This document shows, piece after piece, positions 26,281-34,697 of a stretch of DNA of 64,000 nt. Made by a program: the position numbers and the translations under genes. How positions within the stretch are numbered: the stretch's first letter is position 1; each line of letters opens with the position of its first letter. Below the pieces are notes generated by a model, which was not told the origin of the DNA, did no database searches, and saw nothing but the letters and a program-made list of their open reading frames with translations. The DNA comes from an uncultured Christensenellaceae bacterium (GTDB taxonomy: Bacteria > Bacillota > Clostridia > Christensenellales > Borkfalkiaceae), in the NCBI GenBank assembly GCA_910586985.1, contig CAJUKK010000004.1, forward strand, positions 62,001 through 126,000, written 5' to 3'.

Positions 26281-27358
26281 AATTTCTTCGCGGCAACTTT
26301 ACTTTTTGCTCGCATGCATCATGCCCGTCGGCAAACTCATTCTCATGCCGACGCACTTGGTCTACGAGGCAAAAAACGATCTGCTCATCCCTGCCGCAGT
26401 CAATATTCTCATTCAGGCAGGAATGATCTTCCTCGTTATGCTTCTTTCCCGCTCGAACAAACAGCTCTACGACATGCTCGAATACACTTTCGGACGCGTC
26501 GTCGCAAAAGTCCTTACCTTGCTTTTCTCGCTCTTTTTGTTTTTTGCCGCTCTTTTTCCGCTGCTCGAACAAAAGCAGCTCGTACAGAGCGTTTTTTACG
26601 ACACGCTCCCGTCCCTGCTCGTCTTTTCGCCCTTTTTCATCTTCTCGATCTACATCTGCGCAACGCCTATTTCGTCTTTCGGGCGGGTATGGGATTTGCT
26701 TGCGCCCATCTCGATCGTCGGGTTTATCGGCATTATGGCGTTTTCGATCGGAAGCGCGGACTTCGGCGCGCTGCTCCCTTTCGGAGCAGCCGGAACGCGG
26801 GCGATCGTTTCCGCGGGCGCATATACGATGAGCTGGTTTTTTGATTCCGCGCTTCTCTTATCTCTCGTCGGAAAATTTGAATACAAAAAAAATATGGCAT
26901 GGAAATCCTCTCTGTTTTATCTCTTGGGCGGATTTGCGATCTTACTCTTTCTCGCCGTTTTTTACGGAATTTTCGAAGGACTCGCACTGCGCCAGTCTTT
27001 TGCCTTTTCAAAAATGAGCAAATATTTTTCGGCAATTACCGCGCTCGGCAGAATCGACTATATTTTTATCTATGCATTATCGCTGGTAATGGCTTACTTT
27101 TGCACGCTTCCGCTACATGCGGGAGTAGACTGCCTCAACCGCGCTCTCGGCGGCAATAAGGTCGCAACGCCGCTCTATTCGGCGGGAATCAATCTGGTTA
27201 TGCTGTTTCTTATGTTTTTGCTCGACAATAACTTTCAGGGCGCAAACAATCTGATCACCAAAACGCTGTTCTGGCTCTTCCCGCTCTTCTGCGTTCTCAT
27301 TCCGGCGCTTTGTTTGCTTTTAAGGAGGTCTCCGCGTGAAAAGCGAAAAGTTTCGTAA
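26273..27358 (+). CDS. gerKB: Spore germinant receptor subunit B (GerB-type permease)
   Basis: A 361-residue protein with about ten hydrophobic segments, of the spore-permease branch of the amino acid/polyamine/organocation superfamily. It is the ligand-binding membrane subunit of GerA-type receptors. The N-terminal ISSRQLYFLL start is typical of the family. The ribosome site GGAGG is inside the end of gerKA, and the 3' end overlaps the C subunit gene by 23 bp, so the A-B-C order of a complete receptor operon is preserved. Confidence 0.88.
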   Translation: MAKISSRQLYFLLACIMPVGKLILMPTHLVYEAKNDLLIPAAVNILIQAGMIFLVMLLSRSNKQLYDMLEYTFGRVVAKVLTLLFSLFLFFAALFPLLEQKQLVQSVFYDTLPSLLVFSPFFIFSIYICATPISSFGRVWDLLAPISIVGFIGIMAFSIGSADFGALLPFGAAGTRAIVSAGAYTMSWFFDSALLLSLVGKFEYKKNMAWKSSLFYLLGGFAILLFLAVFYGIFEGLALRQSFAFSKMSKYFSAITALGRIDYIFIYALSLVMAYFCTLPLHAGVDCLNRALGGNKVATPLYSAGINLVMLFLMFLLDNNFQGANNLITKTLFWLFPLFCVLIPALCLLLRRSPREKRKVS

Positions 27359-28544
27359 TTTTTATAAAACGGTTCCGTTAAAGCTGTTCGTACTGCTCGC
27401 GGCAATTGTTCTTATCGCCTTTTTTTCCAATGATTTCGGACTTGTAGACATTCAGAAAACGGCGGTGATTCTTGCCGTCGGTCTGGATAAAGAAGACGAG
27501 AATTATACCGTAACGGCACAAATCGCCGTACCTAAGGGATCGGACAGGACAACAGGCGGAACTTCGAGCGTGGAAATCACGGGCGAAGGGAGAACCGTAG
27601 CGGACGGATTCGGGCAGATTTATGCCAAAACCGGCTGGGTGCCCAAGCTCGTATTCTGCAATCTGATCGTCGTCGGCGAAGAAACGGCGAAAAAAGACGT
27701 GTTTTGCTGTCTCGACTACTTTTTGCGCAACGAATATATGTCGGACAACTGTCTGCTCGCCGTCTGCGAAGGGAAGGCCTCGGAACTGCTCTCGTCAACG
27801 AGCGCAATCGACGACACTTCTTCCCTTGCCGTAGAAAAACTTTTTTCCGACGCTTCCGAAAAATCCGGTAAAGTTATGAAAAACTCTCTCAAAGATTTTT
27901 CCATCGCTTATTACGGTCCGTCGCACAGCAGCTATATGCCGTACGTACGGGCAATCGAACAAAGCGCGTCGTCAGGAGAAAGCACGGGCGGCAATACGGG
28001 CGGAAACGGCGGCGGAGGCTCAAGCGGCGGACAGCAGACGCAGGAAAAAGTGTTCTCTGCGCAGGAAACCGCACTGTTCCGCGGCGGCGTAATGGTCGCG
28101 CTCTTAAACGCGCAAGAAACGTTTGCGTTCAGTCTGCTCGAAAGTAAAATCGTCGCCGGTACGTTCACCGTTCAAAAAGAGGGCAAATCAACCTCGATGA
28201 CTGTCATTGAAGATAAAGGCTCCGTTGAACTGAATATGGAGGGCGCGCCAAAAGCAACCCTCTCAGTAAACGTGAGGCTCCGACTGTACAACCGCTGTTC
28301 CGCGTCCCCCGTGGAAGACATCTCCGCTTCAACCCCTACCGTCTACGACCTTGAAAATGCAAACGCGTATTTAAACAACTGTCTTGCATTGCTGGTACAA
28401 AAGTGCGTGGAAAGCGACTGCGACGTACTCTTATTGAAGCGCAGCCTATACCGCTCTTCGTTAAAAAAATACAGAGAATGGGAACAAACGCTCCTTCAGG
28501 CTGTGACGCCCGAACTAAAAGTCACCGCCCGAGGAATCACCTGA
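27336..28544 (+). CDS. gerKC: Spore germinant receptor subunit C (Ger(x)C family), no lipobox
   Basis: A 402-residue Ger(x)C-type subunit. The first beta region ILAVGLDKEDENYTVTAQIAVPKG matches the family start, and C-terminal segments such as EDKGSVELNMEG also fit. The start is GTG at 27336 with AAGGAGG upstream. Usual members are lipoproteins with a Cys after the signal. Here the hydrophobic segment (about 14-31) is followed by FSNDFG with no Cys, so the protein is probably held by an uncleaved helix. A Gly/Ser-rich linker (about residues 210-235) separates two domains. Terminator follows. Confidence 0.85.
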   Translation: MKSEKFRNFYKTVPLKLFVLLAAIVLIAFFSNDFGLVDIQKTAVILAVGLDKEDENYTVTAQIAVPKGSDRTTGGTSSVEITGEGRTVADGFGQIYAKTGWVPKLVFCNLIVVGEETAKKDVFCCLDYFLRNEYMSDNCLLAVCEGKASELLSSTSAIDDTSSLAVEKLFSDASEKSGKVMKNSLKDFSIAYYGPSHSSYMPYVRAIEQSASSGESTGGNTGGNGGGGSSGGQQTQEKVFSAQETALFRGGVMVALLNAQETFAFSLLESKIVAGTFTVQKEGKSTSMTVIEDKGSVELNMEGAPKATLSVNVRLRLYNRCSASPVEDISASTPTVYDLENANAYLNNCLALLVQKCVESDCDVLLLKRSLYRSSLKKYREWEQTLLQAVTPELKVTARGIT

Positions 28545-28545
28545 A

Positions 28546-28577
28546 AAACGCCCCTTTAATTAAGGGGCGTTTCCGTA
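28546..28577 (+). terminator. Terminator of germination operon
   Basis: The perfect stem AACGCCCCTTTA/TAAGGGGCGTT is followed by TTCC and a T-containing tract. Confidence 0.75.
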
Positions 28578-28633
28578 TAATCCGTTCAGAAAAAAATTTT
28601 TTAAAAAATTCGGAAAAATTTTTAAAAAACCCC

Positions 28634-28661
28634 TTGACAAACGAAAATTACGTGCTATAAT
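28634..28661 (+). promoter_or_regulatory. Strong promoter of the orphan structured RNA
   Basis: TTGACA at 28634-28639 and TATAAT at 28656-28661 are both consensus, with a 16-bp spacer and TG one base before the -10. This is one of the best promoters in the window and no coding frame follows it. Confidence 0.85.
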
Positions 28662-28667
28662 AAAGGT

Positions 28668-29107
28668 ACAAAAAGAAAGTAACTTTCATGAAATGTTATT
28701 CTCAAACACTTGAAGGCAGGTTTACTCCGATGCACAAGTAAGTTCTTCGGACAACAGACTGAAACACGGACAGGAAAGTCCGCCATTACAGGGAGACCGT
28801 GGGAGGTCGTAGCGTCTTCAAAAAATTCATATCGGGGAGGTACGACGATATGTTAAAAATCTTTTCTTACCCGAGCTTTAAGCTCAATTAAAAGGAGGGT
28901 AGACCGATGTACCAGCATGTGATAAGGGTGGAAAAATAGTCGGCTGAGTTACGGCGCGGAATCAACGTATTGCTACGCGGGCAAATACATTGACGCGCAA
29001 GAAGATAAGTTTAAGAAAACTCGCAGAGCCGCAGAGGGAAACCACTCGGACAACTGAATAAATACAAAAATCCTCTCCGTGCGGTTGCGCGGAGAGTTTG
29101 TTTTTGT
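28668..29107 (+). ncRNA. Unassigned structured non-coding RNA, about 440 nt
   Basis: A non-coding interval between a consensus promoter and a strong terminator (stem CTCTCCGTGC/GCGCGGAGAG at about 29073-29095, then TTTGTTTTTG). Many local stems are visible: CGGAC-loop-GTCCG at 28777-28792, GACC/GGTC at 28795-28808, ATATCG/CGATAT at 28830-28852, GAGCTTTAAGCTC inside TACCC/GGGTA at about 28868-28901, and GTATTGC/GCAAATAC near 28967-28988. No tRNA-like end or tag frame (tmRNA) and no RNase P P4 sequence (GAGGAAAGUCC pairing) was found. It does not read as SRP or 6S RNA. It could be one of the large ornate bacterial RNA classes such as raiA or OLE, but I cannot assign it. Confidence 0.75.
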
Positions 29108-29118
29108 TATTTACTTAA

Positions 29119-30606
29119 TTATTTCGTTAAGCTCTTTTTCCGATAGATAATAACGCGCTGCCCCTCTTTTACGGGGAACTCGATATCGGGATTATTCTCG
29201 GCGACTTCCTCGGGAGATTTATTCAACTGCTTGGAAAGTTCCCAAAGTCCGTCTCCCGCGCGGGGAATATATACGCTGATCGCGCTGTCGCTTTCGACGA
29301 CAGGCTCCCCCTCCTCTGCGCCGACTAAAAATTCCGCGTGAACGGCACGCGTTTTTTGCATTGTAATTTTAAGCGTCGCCTCTACTTCGATCTCGCCTTC
29401 CTGCCGCTGACGCGCGGAAGTCCCGCACGCAAAGACGTTGACTTTGCAATCGCCGTCGACCTGTACGGGTACGGAAAAGGGAAGGCTGATTTCGATCCCG
29501 CGGTGAGAACCGTCCGCCCCGCGAACCAAAAGCGTAGCAAGCTCTATTCCCTCCAGACGCGCGCCGTCGGCGCCCTTTACAAGATTCGCCTCCGCGCGCT
29601 GTAACGTGACCGCCTGCAAAACGTCGGAAAAATCAAGAGAAGAGGAAAGCGCAGCCCTGCCCGAAATGCGCTCCGTCATACGCACGATTTCTCCCGCGCC
29701 GCAATAATCCGCTCCGCCGCGCAACAGCTTTAATTTACACTCTTTGGAATAAGCGTCCGCAATCCCGTCCACCGACGATTCTTCATAAACGCAGCCTTCG
29801 ACGTTGAGCGAAAATTCCGCGGTGATTTTACACTTGCCGCGCGATTCGTCCGCCTCAGCACGGAGCGCGACGCCGCCAACCGAAACGTGCGCCGTCCCGC
29901 TCATATTAAAAGCCGCCTCTTCGCAGGGAATCTCTACGCGGAAAGGAACGAGACGCTCGAACGAAACAAGATCGTTCTCCCCTTTCAACGCAAGAATACC
30001 GAGATTGATCTCTCCTTCGGCGCGGAGCGTGCCCGTTTCGCATACGACGTCCGTTACGTTCACGGATTCGCTGTGCAAAAGAATGTCGCCGATGCAGTCT
30101 GTTTCAAACTCATCCTCCGCTTCCGTTGCCCCGCCGCAAAGATGCGCGGTGATTGCCGTAAACGGTTCGTGCTTTACGATAAAATCTCCGTCTGCCATAT
30201 ACTCGATACTGTACTCTCCGAACAGAGAAATGTCCGCGCCGAGCAATGCGGTTAAATATACGCTTGCACCTTCGCGACGAACGGAGACGTTTTCCACCGC
30301 AATACACGCGCGGGCGGTGAGCGCGGGATAGACGCGTTCGTCCTGCACTTTCGCGGTAAACTCCACTCCTTTTTCAGCGCGGCAAACGCGCTTTTCCGAA
30401 TCCTCGTAGACGAGCGAAAAGAGCGCTTTCCCAAAATAACGAACCTCGCCGTTACCCGCCTCCGCACCCGAGAGCGACGCAGACGCATACGCCGAAAGTA
30501 CGTTTACCGCCTCGGAGCCGAATTTGCATTCGACCGCCGTCTGCGGATTGAGTTCGCATACTTTGCCGAGTGTACGGAACGTTTCCATTTGCGTTTTAAT
30601 TGCCAT
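29119..30606 (-). CDS. sipL: SipL-like spore coat assembly protein (SPOCS + LysM)
   Basis: A 495-residue protein with two or three SPOCS (DUF3794) repeats, around residues 30-150, 170-270 and 300-410, and a C-terminal LysM domain (VYIPRAGDGLWELSKQLN to VIIYRK, about 440-490). In Clostridioides difficile SipL has this architecture and ties SpoIVA to the forming spore coat. The gene name is assigned by architecture. It is convergent with the structured RNA and divergent from the Veg gene. Confidence 0.85.
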   Translation of the reverse strand: MAIKTQMETFRTLGKVCELNPQTAVECKFGSEAVNVLSAYASASLSGAEAGNGEVRYFGKALFSLVYEDSEKRVCRAEKGVEFTAKVQDERVYPALTARACIAVENVSVRREGASVYLTALLGADISLFGEYSIEYMADGDFIVKHEPFTAITAHLCGGATEAEDEFETDCIGDILLHSESVNVTDVVCETGTLRAEGEINLGILALKGENDLVSFERLVPFRVEIPCEEAAFNMSGTAHVSVGGVALRAEADESRGKCKITAEFSLNVEGCVYEESSVDGIADAYSKECKLKLLRGGADYCGAGEIVRMTERISGRAALSSSLDFSDVLQAVTLQRAEANLVKGADGARLEGIELATLLVRGADGSHRGIEISLPFSVPVQVDGDCKVNVFACGTSARQRQEGEIEVEATLKITMQKTRAVHAEFLVGAEEGEPVVESDSAISVYIPRAGDGLWELSKQLNKSPEEVAENNPDIEFPVKEGQRVIIYRKKSLTK

Positions 30607-30690
30607 AATTTATACTCCCCGATATGTTTTCCTCTTATCGTATGAGCGCGGTTCTTCGGTTATGCGCATTTTTAAAAAATACCGGCAAAG

Positions 30691-30696
30691 TATAAT
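30691..30696 (+). promoter_or_regulatory. -10 element of the veg-like gene
   Basis: Consensus TATAAT lies about 30 bp before the start codon. No good -35 sequence is seen at the usual distance. Confidence 0.4.
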
Positions 30697-30724
30697 TTTC
30701 GGCATATATGTCCACAATCGGAAT

Positions 30725-30976
30725 ATGATTAAACGCAACAACGATATCGTGACGGTAAAAAAGACAATTGCCGATTATTTTAAACAACAGGTGGACGTAA
30801 CGGTCAATCTCGGCAGAAACAAAATTATCAAATTTTGCGGCGAGCTGTCTGGCATATACCCCGCGCTCTTCACGGTTGAACCGAACGACAAGAATTTTTT
30901 GGGCAAAACCGCCTACTCTTACGCAGAAGTACTTTGCGGAAGCGTAAAAGTCAAACCCTCTAAGAAAGCGCAATAA
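30725..30976 (+). CDS. veg: Veg-family protein (DUF1021)
   Basis: An 83-residue protein that matches the pattern of Bacillus Veg: a short helical N terminus, then an SH3-like beta domain with GRNKIIKFCGELSGIYPALFTVE and the end block YSYAEVLCGSV. Veg is a highly expressed small protein linked to biofilm formation and early spore outgrowth in Bacillus; its biochemical role is unclear. The start at 30725 is preferred over longer frames because it follows the TATAAT and matches family length. The ribosome site is weak. Confidence 0.82.
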   Translation: MIKRNNDIVTVKKTIADYFKQQVDVTVNLGRNKIIKFCGELSGIYPALFTVEPNDKNFLGKTAYSYAEVLCGSVKVKPSKKAQ

Positions 30977-30988
30977 TCGACGGTCTCA

Positions 30989-31026
30989 AAAACCCGATGC
31001 GGAATAAAATTCGCATCGGGTTTTTG
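30989..31026 (+). terminator. Terminator after veg
   Basis: The perfect stem AACCCGATGCGGA/TTCGCATCGGGTT is followed by TTT. Confidence 0.8.
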
Positions 31027-31132
31027 CGTGCAAAACACTGCGACTGACCGTATTCGACGAAATTCGGCAGAACGCGTCCCCGTCCGTCCCGCGCGTTCCC
31101 TTATAATAGAAAAAAAACACGAGGTACCAATC

Positions 31133-33445
31133 ATGAACCGAAAAATCGCCAAAACAAAGCCTGCGCGCAGACGCATAAAAAATTTACCGCAAATCTCTCC
31201 TGCATCCGCCGTCCTACATATCGCGCTGATCGCATGCATGGCGATTTTAAACTTTGCCCTGCCCCGCCATGAGCCGCTAGCGTTTGCTCTCTTCTATGCG
31301 GCAATCGTCGCAAACTTGAACGTCTTCGCGATCGGCGCGGGATACCTGCTTTCATCCGTAGCCGCGCTTTCTCTCTACGCAACGCTTGCCTGCGCACTGC
31401 AAGCAACGCTGCTCGCGCTTGCCGCCGTCGTCTATAACCGTCTCGGTAGAAAAATCGGATACGAGGGCGCGTTTCTTGCCGCCGCCGCACAGATCCCATT
31501 TATTTTTCTGTTCCCGCACGACGGCTATGCCTTCTCCGCGCTTTCTCCCGTCTTACAGAAAACGGTGATATCCGCATTTTTTTTCCTCGCCTCTCTTTTA
31601 TTCGAAGGCGGTCTCAACGCCTTGCTCAATCGCGCTTTCCGCTGTCGGCTCTCGGCGGGAGCGCGCGCCGAGCTTGCGCTCGTTTTCGTTGCCGTCGGTA
31701 TGGGCGCTATCGGCGCTTTCGGCGAAACGGTATTTTGCGCCATTGCCATTCTTGCACTGCTCGTCGGCGTTCTGCTCCTCAAAAATTCCACGTCCGTCGT
31801 TCTTGCAATCGTGCTCGCGCTGCCGCTTGCCGTTGCTCGGGTCAGCGTCGTTCCCATTGCGGAATTTGCAGTTTACGCATGCCTCGCGCTGCTGTTATCC
31901 CCTTACGGCAGAGGCGCGGCCGTGCTGTCGGCAGGACTCGGGTATCTCGCCGCACAATACTTCTACGGGTTGTATAATGCGCCGCTCTCCCAAGTTTTTT
32001 TAACGTTGACAGCATTTTTTGTTCCTGCGCTGATCGCCGTTTTTATCCCCGACAAAGGCTATGCCCGATTAAAACGCAGTTTACTCTTCTACCGCGAACG
32101 CAATCTGCCGCGCATTGCCGTCAACCGCAACCGACGCGCCGTAGGCGAACGGCTCTACGAAGTTTCCGCGCTCTTTCGCGAAATTGAGTGCGCCTTTGAA
32201 GCGGGGGAACGCGAAAACGTATCGCAGACGGAAATTCGCGAAAAATTGACGGGAACGCTGTGTTCCAAATGCCCCAACCGCCGCAAATGCGCAGGCAATA
32301 ACGTACAGGAAAACCTTGATAAACTCATTGCCGTAGGTTGCGCCAAAGGACGGGTGAGCCTCATCGACCTTCCCGCCGATCTCACCGCCGTATGCGCAAA
32401 CTCCGCAGGATTATTATTCGCTCTCAATAAACAACTTGCGGAATACCGTCGGCTTTATGAAGAAATGGAGAGCGCGAGAGCCGGTCGTCATATGCTTGCA
32501 GAACAGGCGCGCGGCGTAAGCGAAATATTAAAAGACCTTGCGCTTGAACAAAGCGAGGAATTTGCCTTTTCGGACGAGGAGGAAACACTCTCCCGCGCGC
32601 TTGCATCCGAAGGCATTCTGAGCAGCGAACTCTTTCTTTACGGCGAGGGCGACCGCTTTACGGTCAGCATGACGCTTTTCCGCGACGTCGAGACAAAAAC
32701 GCTGTGCCGCATTGCAGGAGATGCGCTCGGCGTACCGCTCACCCTCTCCGAAAAGTTACCGCTAACACATAACGGATTTGTATACGTGCTCCGACGCAAA
32801 GCTAATTTCGATGCCGCATTCGGCATTGCCGCCGCCGTCAAAGCGGGCGTTTCGGCAAGCGGGGATACTCATTCGCTTATGAAAATCGACGAACGAAGAT
32901 TTCTTGTCGCGCTATCAGACGGCATGGGTAGCGGAAGCGGGGCAAGAACCGTATCGGATAACGCGCTTTCGCTTATCGAAAGCTTTTATAAGGCAAAAAT
33001 GCCCTCCGAGACAATTCTTTCCACCGTCAACCGCCTCATTTCCTATTCTGCAGAAGAAATGTTTGCCTGCCTCGATCTCGCCGCAGTCAACCTCGATACG
33101 GGGTGCGCCGATATCGTAAAAATCGGTTCGCCCGCAGGATTTGTTTTAGACGGCGAGCAATTACGCGTCTTAGAAGGAGAATCGCTGCCAATGGGTATGC
33201 TTGAAGCCGTTCATCCCGCAACCATGCGCGTAAACCTTAAAGAGAACGACTTCTTGATTTTTATGAGCGACGGCGTATCGGGCGCGTACGGTTCTACCGC
33301 AGATATATGCGCATATCTGAGCGCATTGCATCCTTTAAATCCGCAATCTCTTGCAGAAGAAATTTTATCGGATGCGCTCAAACGGTACGGCGGCAGGGCC
33401 GACGACGATATGACCGTGCTCACCGTAAAACTCACAAAGGCGTAA
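31133..33445 (+). CDS. spoIIE: Stage II sporulation protein E, SpoIIE phosphatase
   Basis: A 770-residue protein phosphatase that dephosphorylates SpoIIAA to release sigma F in the forespore. The N-terminal half (to about 330) has about ten membrane helices. A middle Cys-containing region follows (CSKCPNRRKC, about 380). The C-terminal PP2C domain has VALSDGMGSGSGA, IGSPAGFVL, MSDGVSGAYG and DDMTVLTVKL. The start at 31133 has GAGGTA upstream and a TATAAT at 31102-31107. The four CxxC-like cysteines may bind a metal. This confirms an endospore former. Confidence 0.95.
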   Translation: MNRKIAKTKPARRRIKNLPQISPASAVLHIALIACMAILNFALPRHEPLAFALFYAAIVANLNVFAIGAGYLLSSVAALSLYATLACALQATLLALAAVVYNRLGRKIGYEGAFLAAAAQIPFIFLFPHDGYAFSALSPVLQKTVISAFFFLASLLFEGGLNALLNRAFRCRLSAGARAELALVFVAVGMGAIGAFGETVFCAIAILALLVGVLLLKNSTSVVLAIVLALPLAVARVSVVPIAEFAVYACLALLLSPYGRGAAVLSAGLGYLAAQYFYGLYNAPLSQVFLTLTAFFVPALIAVFIPDKGYARLKRSLLFYRERNLPRIAVNRNRRAVGERLYEVSALFREIECAFEAGERENVSQTEIREKLTGTLCSKCPNRRKCAGNNVQENLDKLIAVGCAKGRVSLIDLPADLTAVCANSAGLLFALNKQLAEYRRLYEEMESARAGRHMLAEQARGVSEILKDLALEQSEEFAFSDEEETLSRALASEGILSSELFLYGEGDRFTVSMTLFRDVETKTLCRIAGDALGVPLTLSEKLPLTHNGFVYVLRRKANFDAAFGIAAAVKAGVSASGDTHSLMKIDERRFLVALSDGMGSGSGARTVSDNALSLIESFYKAKMPSETILSTVNRLISYSAEEMFACLDLAAVNLDTGCADIVKIGSPAGFVLDGEQLRVLEGESLPMGMLEAVHPATMRVNLKENDFLIFMSDGVSGAYGSTADICAYLSALHPLNPQSLAEEILSDALKRYGGRADDDMTVLTVKLTKA

Positions 33446-33528
33446 TTGAACTTTGTTTTTGGGATTCTCTCGCTACGCTACTTGATTTTGTACCGTCCGC
33501 TTTTTTCGCGGGTATTACGATCAAGCGA

Positions 33529-33557
33529 TTGACATATTCTTTTTCATGTAATATAAT
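33529..33557 (+). promoter_or_regulatory. Consensus SigA promoter
   Basis: TTGACA at 33529-33534 and TATAAT at 33552-33557 with a 17-bp spacer, just upstream of a small coiled-coil membrane protein gene. Confidence 0.85.
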
Positions 33558-33582
33558 AATAGAAAATGTACATAGGTGATTT

Positions 33583-33831
33583 ATGGAGAAATTAAGTTCA
33601 TTTGCCAAAATTTTCGGATTTATCGTCGGGGCGATTAACATTGCCATTATTTGTTGGATCATATCCGTTGAAAACAGCGCCGCGAGAGCAGAGGGCGCGG
33701 CAAACTTTAACGCTAAGCGTTTGGAAGAAAAAATCAACAAAATGCAAGCCAAAATCGACGAACAGGCAAAAGAGCTTAAAGCCCTGAAAGAACGAATTAC
33801 CGCCGATTCCGACGGTGATATGCACCAATGA
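33583..33831 (+). CDS. Small membrane-anchored coiled-coil protein
   Basis: An 82-residue protein with one membrane helix (about residues 9-27) followed by a charged helical coiled coil (about 42-75, KRLEEKINKMQAKIDEQ). AGGTGA lies 4 bases before the ATG and a perfect consensus promoter precedes it, so it is probably well expressed. No homologue recognised. A structural or adaptor role at the membrane is possible but unproven. Confidence 0.75.
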   Translation: MEKLSSFAKIFGFIVGAINIAIICWIISVENSAARAEGAANFNAKRLEEKINKMQAKIDEQAKELKALKERITADSDGDMHQ

Positions 33832-33875
33832 TGAATAAGCGGCATTGAATACCGAACAATAAAAGAGGTTTTCGT

Positions 33876-33915
33876 TTACACAAAAAATAGCCTTGCCGAT
33901 AACGACAAGGCTATT
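33876..33915 (-). terminator. Terminator of tRNA-Leu
   Basis: On the minus strand the stem AATAGCCTTGTCG/CGGCAAGGCTATT is followed by TTTTG. Confidence 0.7.
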
Positions 33916-33946
33916 GACGAATTAAAGGTTCAACCTTTCTCGTCTT

Positions 33947-34033
33947 TGGTGCCCGAAGCCGGACTTGAACCGGCACGGTATTTCTACCGAGGGATTTTAA
34001 GTCCCTTGCGTCTGCCTATTCCACCATTCGGGC
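33947..34033 (-). tRNA. tRNA-Leu (TAA)
   Basis: Minus strand, 87 nt including encoded CCA. The acceptor stem is GCCCGAA/TTCGGGC. The anticodon loop CTTAAAA gives anticodon TAA, reading TTA. The T arm GGTTCAAGTCC is standard, and the long variable arm (CGGTAGAAATACCG) marks the class II tRNA-Leu. It has its own terminator, so it may be transcribed separately from the other three tRNAs. Confidence 0.97.
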
Positions 34034-34076
34034 ATATTTAATTGACAATCCAACATTTTTACACGTTAGATAAAAA

Positions 34077-34106
34077 TAAAAAGCCTCGGCTTGCGCCAAG
34101 GCTTAT
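34077..34106 (-). terminator. Terminator of the Val-Gly-Cys tRNA transcript
   Basis: Minus strand stem AAGCCTTGGC/GCCGAGGCTT followed by TTTATTTT, 3 bp after the tRNA-Cys CCA end. Confidence 0.7.
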
Positions 34107-34108
34107 GT

Positions 34109-34183
34109 TGGAGGCGCCACCCGGATTTGAACCGGGGAGTGAGGGTTTTGCAGACCCTTGCCTTACCACTTGGCTATAGCGCC
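34109..34183 (-). tRNA. tRNA-Cys (GCA)
   Basis: Minus strand, 75 nt with encoded CCA. The acceptor stem is GGCGCTA with TGGCGCC (G-T allowed). Anticodon loop CTGCAAA gives GCA. T arm GGTTCAAATCC. It follows tRNA-Gly on the same transcript. Cysteine charging is linked to the T-box operon at 46.3-50.5 kb. Confidence 0.97.
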
Positions 34184-34207
34184 AAAAAAACAGTGCGGAC
34201 GTATGTC

Positions 34208-34282
34208 TGGAGCGGGAAACGAGACTCGAACCCGCGACATTCACCTTGGCAAGGTGACGCTCTACCACTGAGCTATTCCCGC
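34208..34282 (-). tRNA. tRNA-Gly (GCC)
   Basis: Minus strand, 75 nt with encoded CCA. The acceptor stem is GCGGGAA with TTCCCGC. The anticodon is GCC in loop TTGCCAA. T arm GGTTCGAGTCT. Confidence 0.97.
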
Positions 34283-34304
34283 ATAATCAATCATCCGCAC
34301 TGTA

Positions 34305-34380
34305 TGGTGGAAGCTATAGGGATCGAACCTATGACCCTCTGCTTGTAAGGCAGATGCTCTCCCAGCTGAGCTAAGCTTCC
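34305..34380 (-). tRNA. tRNA-Val (TAC)
   Basis: Minus strand, 76 nt with encoded CCA. The acceptor stem is GGAAGCT with AGCTTCC. Anticodon loop CTTACAA gives TAC. First gene of the Val-Gly-Cys tRNA run, with a promoter at 34394-34422. Confidence 0.97.
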
Positions 34381-34393
34381 GAACTGCTTGAAT

Positions 34394-34422
34394 AATATAA
34401 CATATACTAAAAAAGAAATCAA
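34394..34422 (-). promoter_or_regulatory. Promoter of the tRNA cluster
   Basis: On the minus strand TTGATT (34422-34417) and TATATT (34399-34394) have a 17-bp spacer, 14 bp before the first base of tRNA-Val. Confidence 0.65.
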
Positions 34423-34638
34423 GCGTTTTTTCCTGATTTTTAAAATTTTTCCTGATTTTTTTCCAAATCGCTTTTTAGATCATATATCTATTCTATGCCG
34501 AACGTTAAAATTCCGTGAATTTCAATCACATTTTTACGCCAAAATAAAAATTTTTGCCGATATAACAATCTCTCTATTATAAAAATCTTTACCAAATCTT
34601 AAATTTGTCATAAAAAAATATGATATCGGCTCAAAGCG

Positions 34639-34667
34639 TTGACAAAAAAACGTAAAAATTTTATAAT
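34639..34667 (+). promoter_or_regulatory. Consensus SigA promoter of GT2 gene
   Basis: TTGACA at 34639-34644 and TATAAT at 34662-34667 with a 17-bp spacer. Confidence 0.85.
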
Positions 34668-34697
34668 AAAAAAGAAGTTAGCAGTGCGGGTGAAATT

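Noticed and set aside
28668..29107. RNase P RNA or tmRNA as the identity of the orphan RNA
   Set aside because: AGGAAAGTCC occurs but is the loop and arm of a local CGGAC/GTCCG hairpin, and no matching distal P4 strand is seen. There is no tRNA-like end or tag-coding frame.
33947..34380. tRNA cluster as an attachment site of an integrated element
   Set aside because: All four tRNA genes are complete with encoded CCA. I see no repeated tRNA 3' end nearby and no integrase gene.
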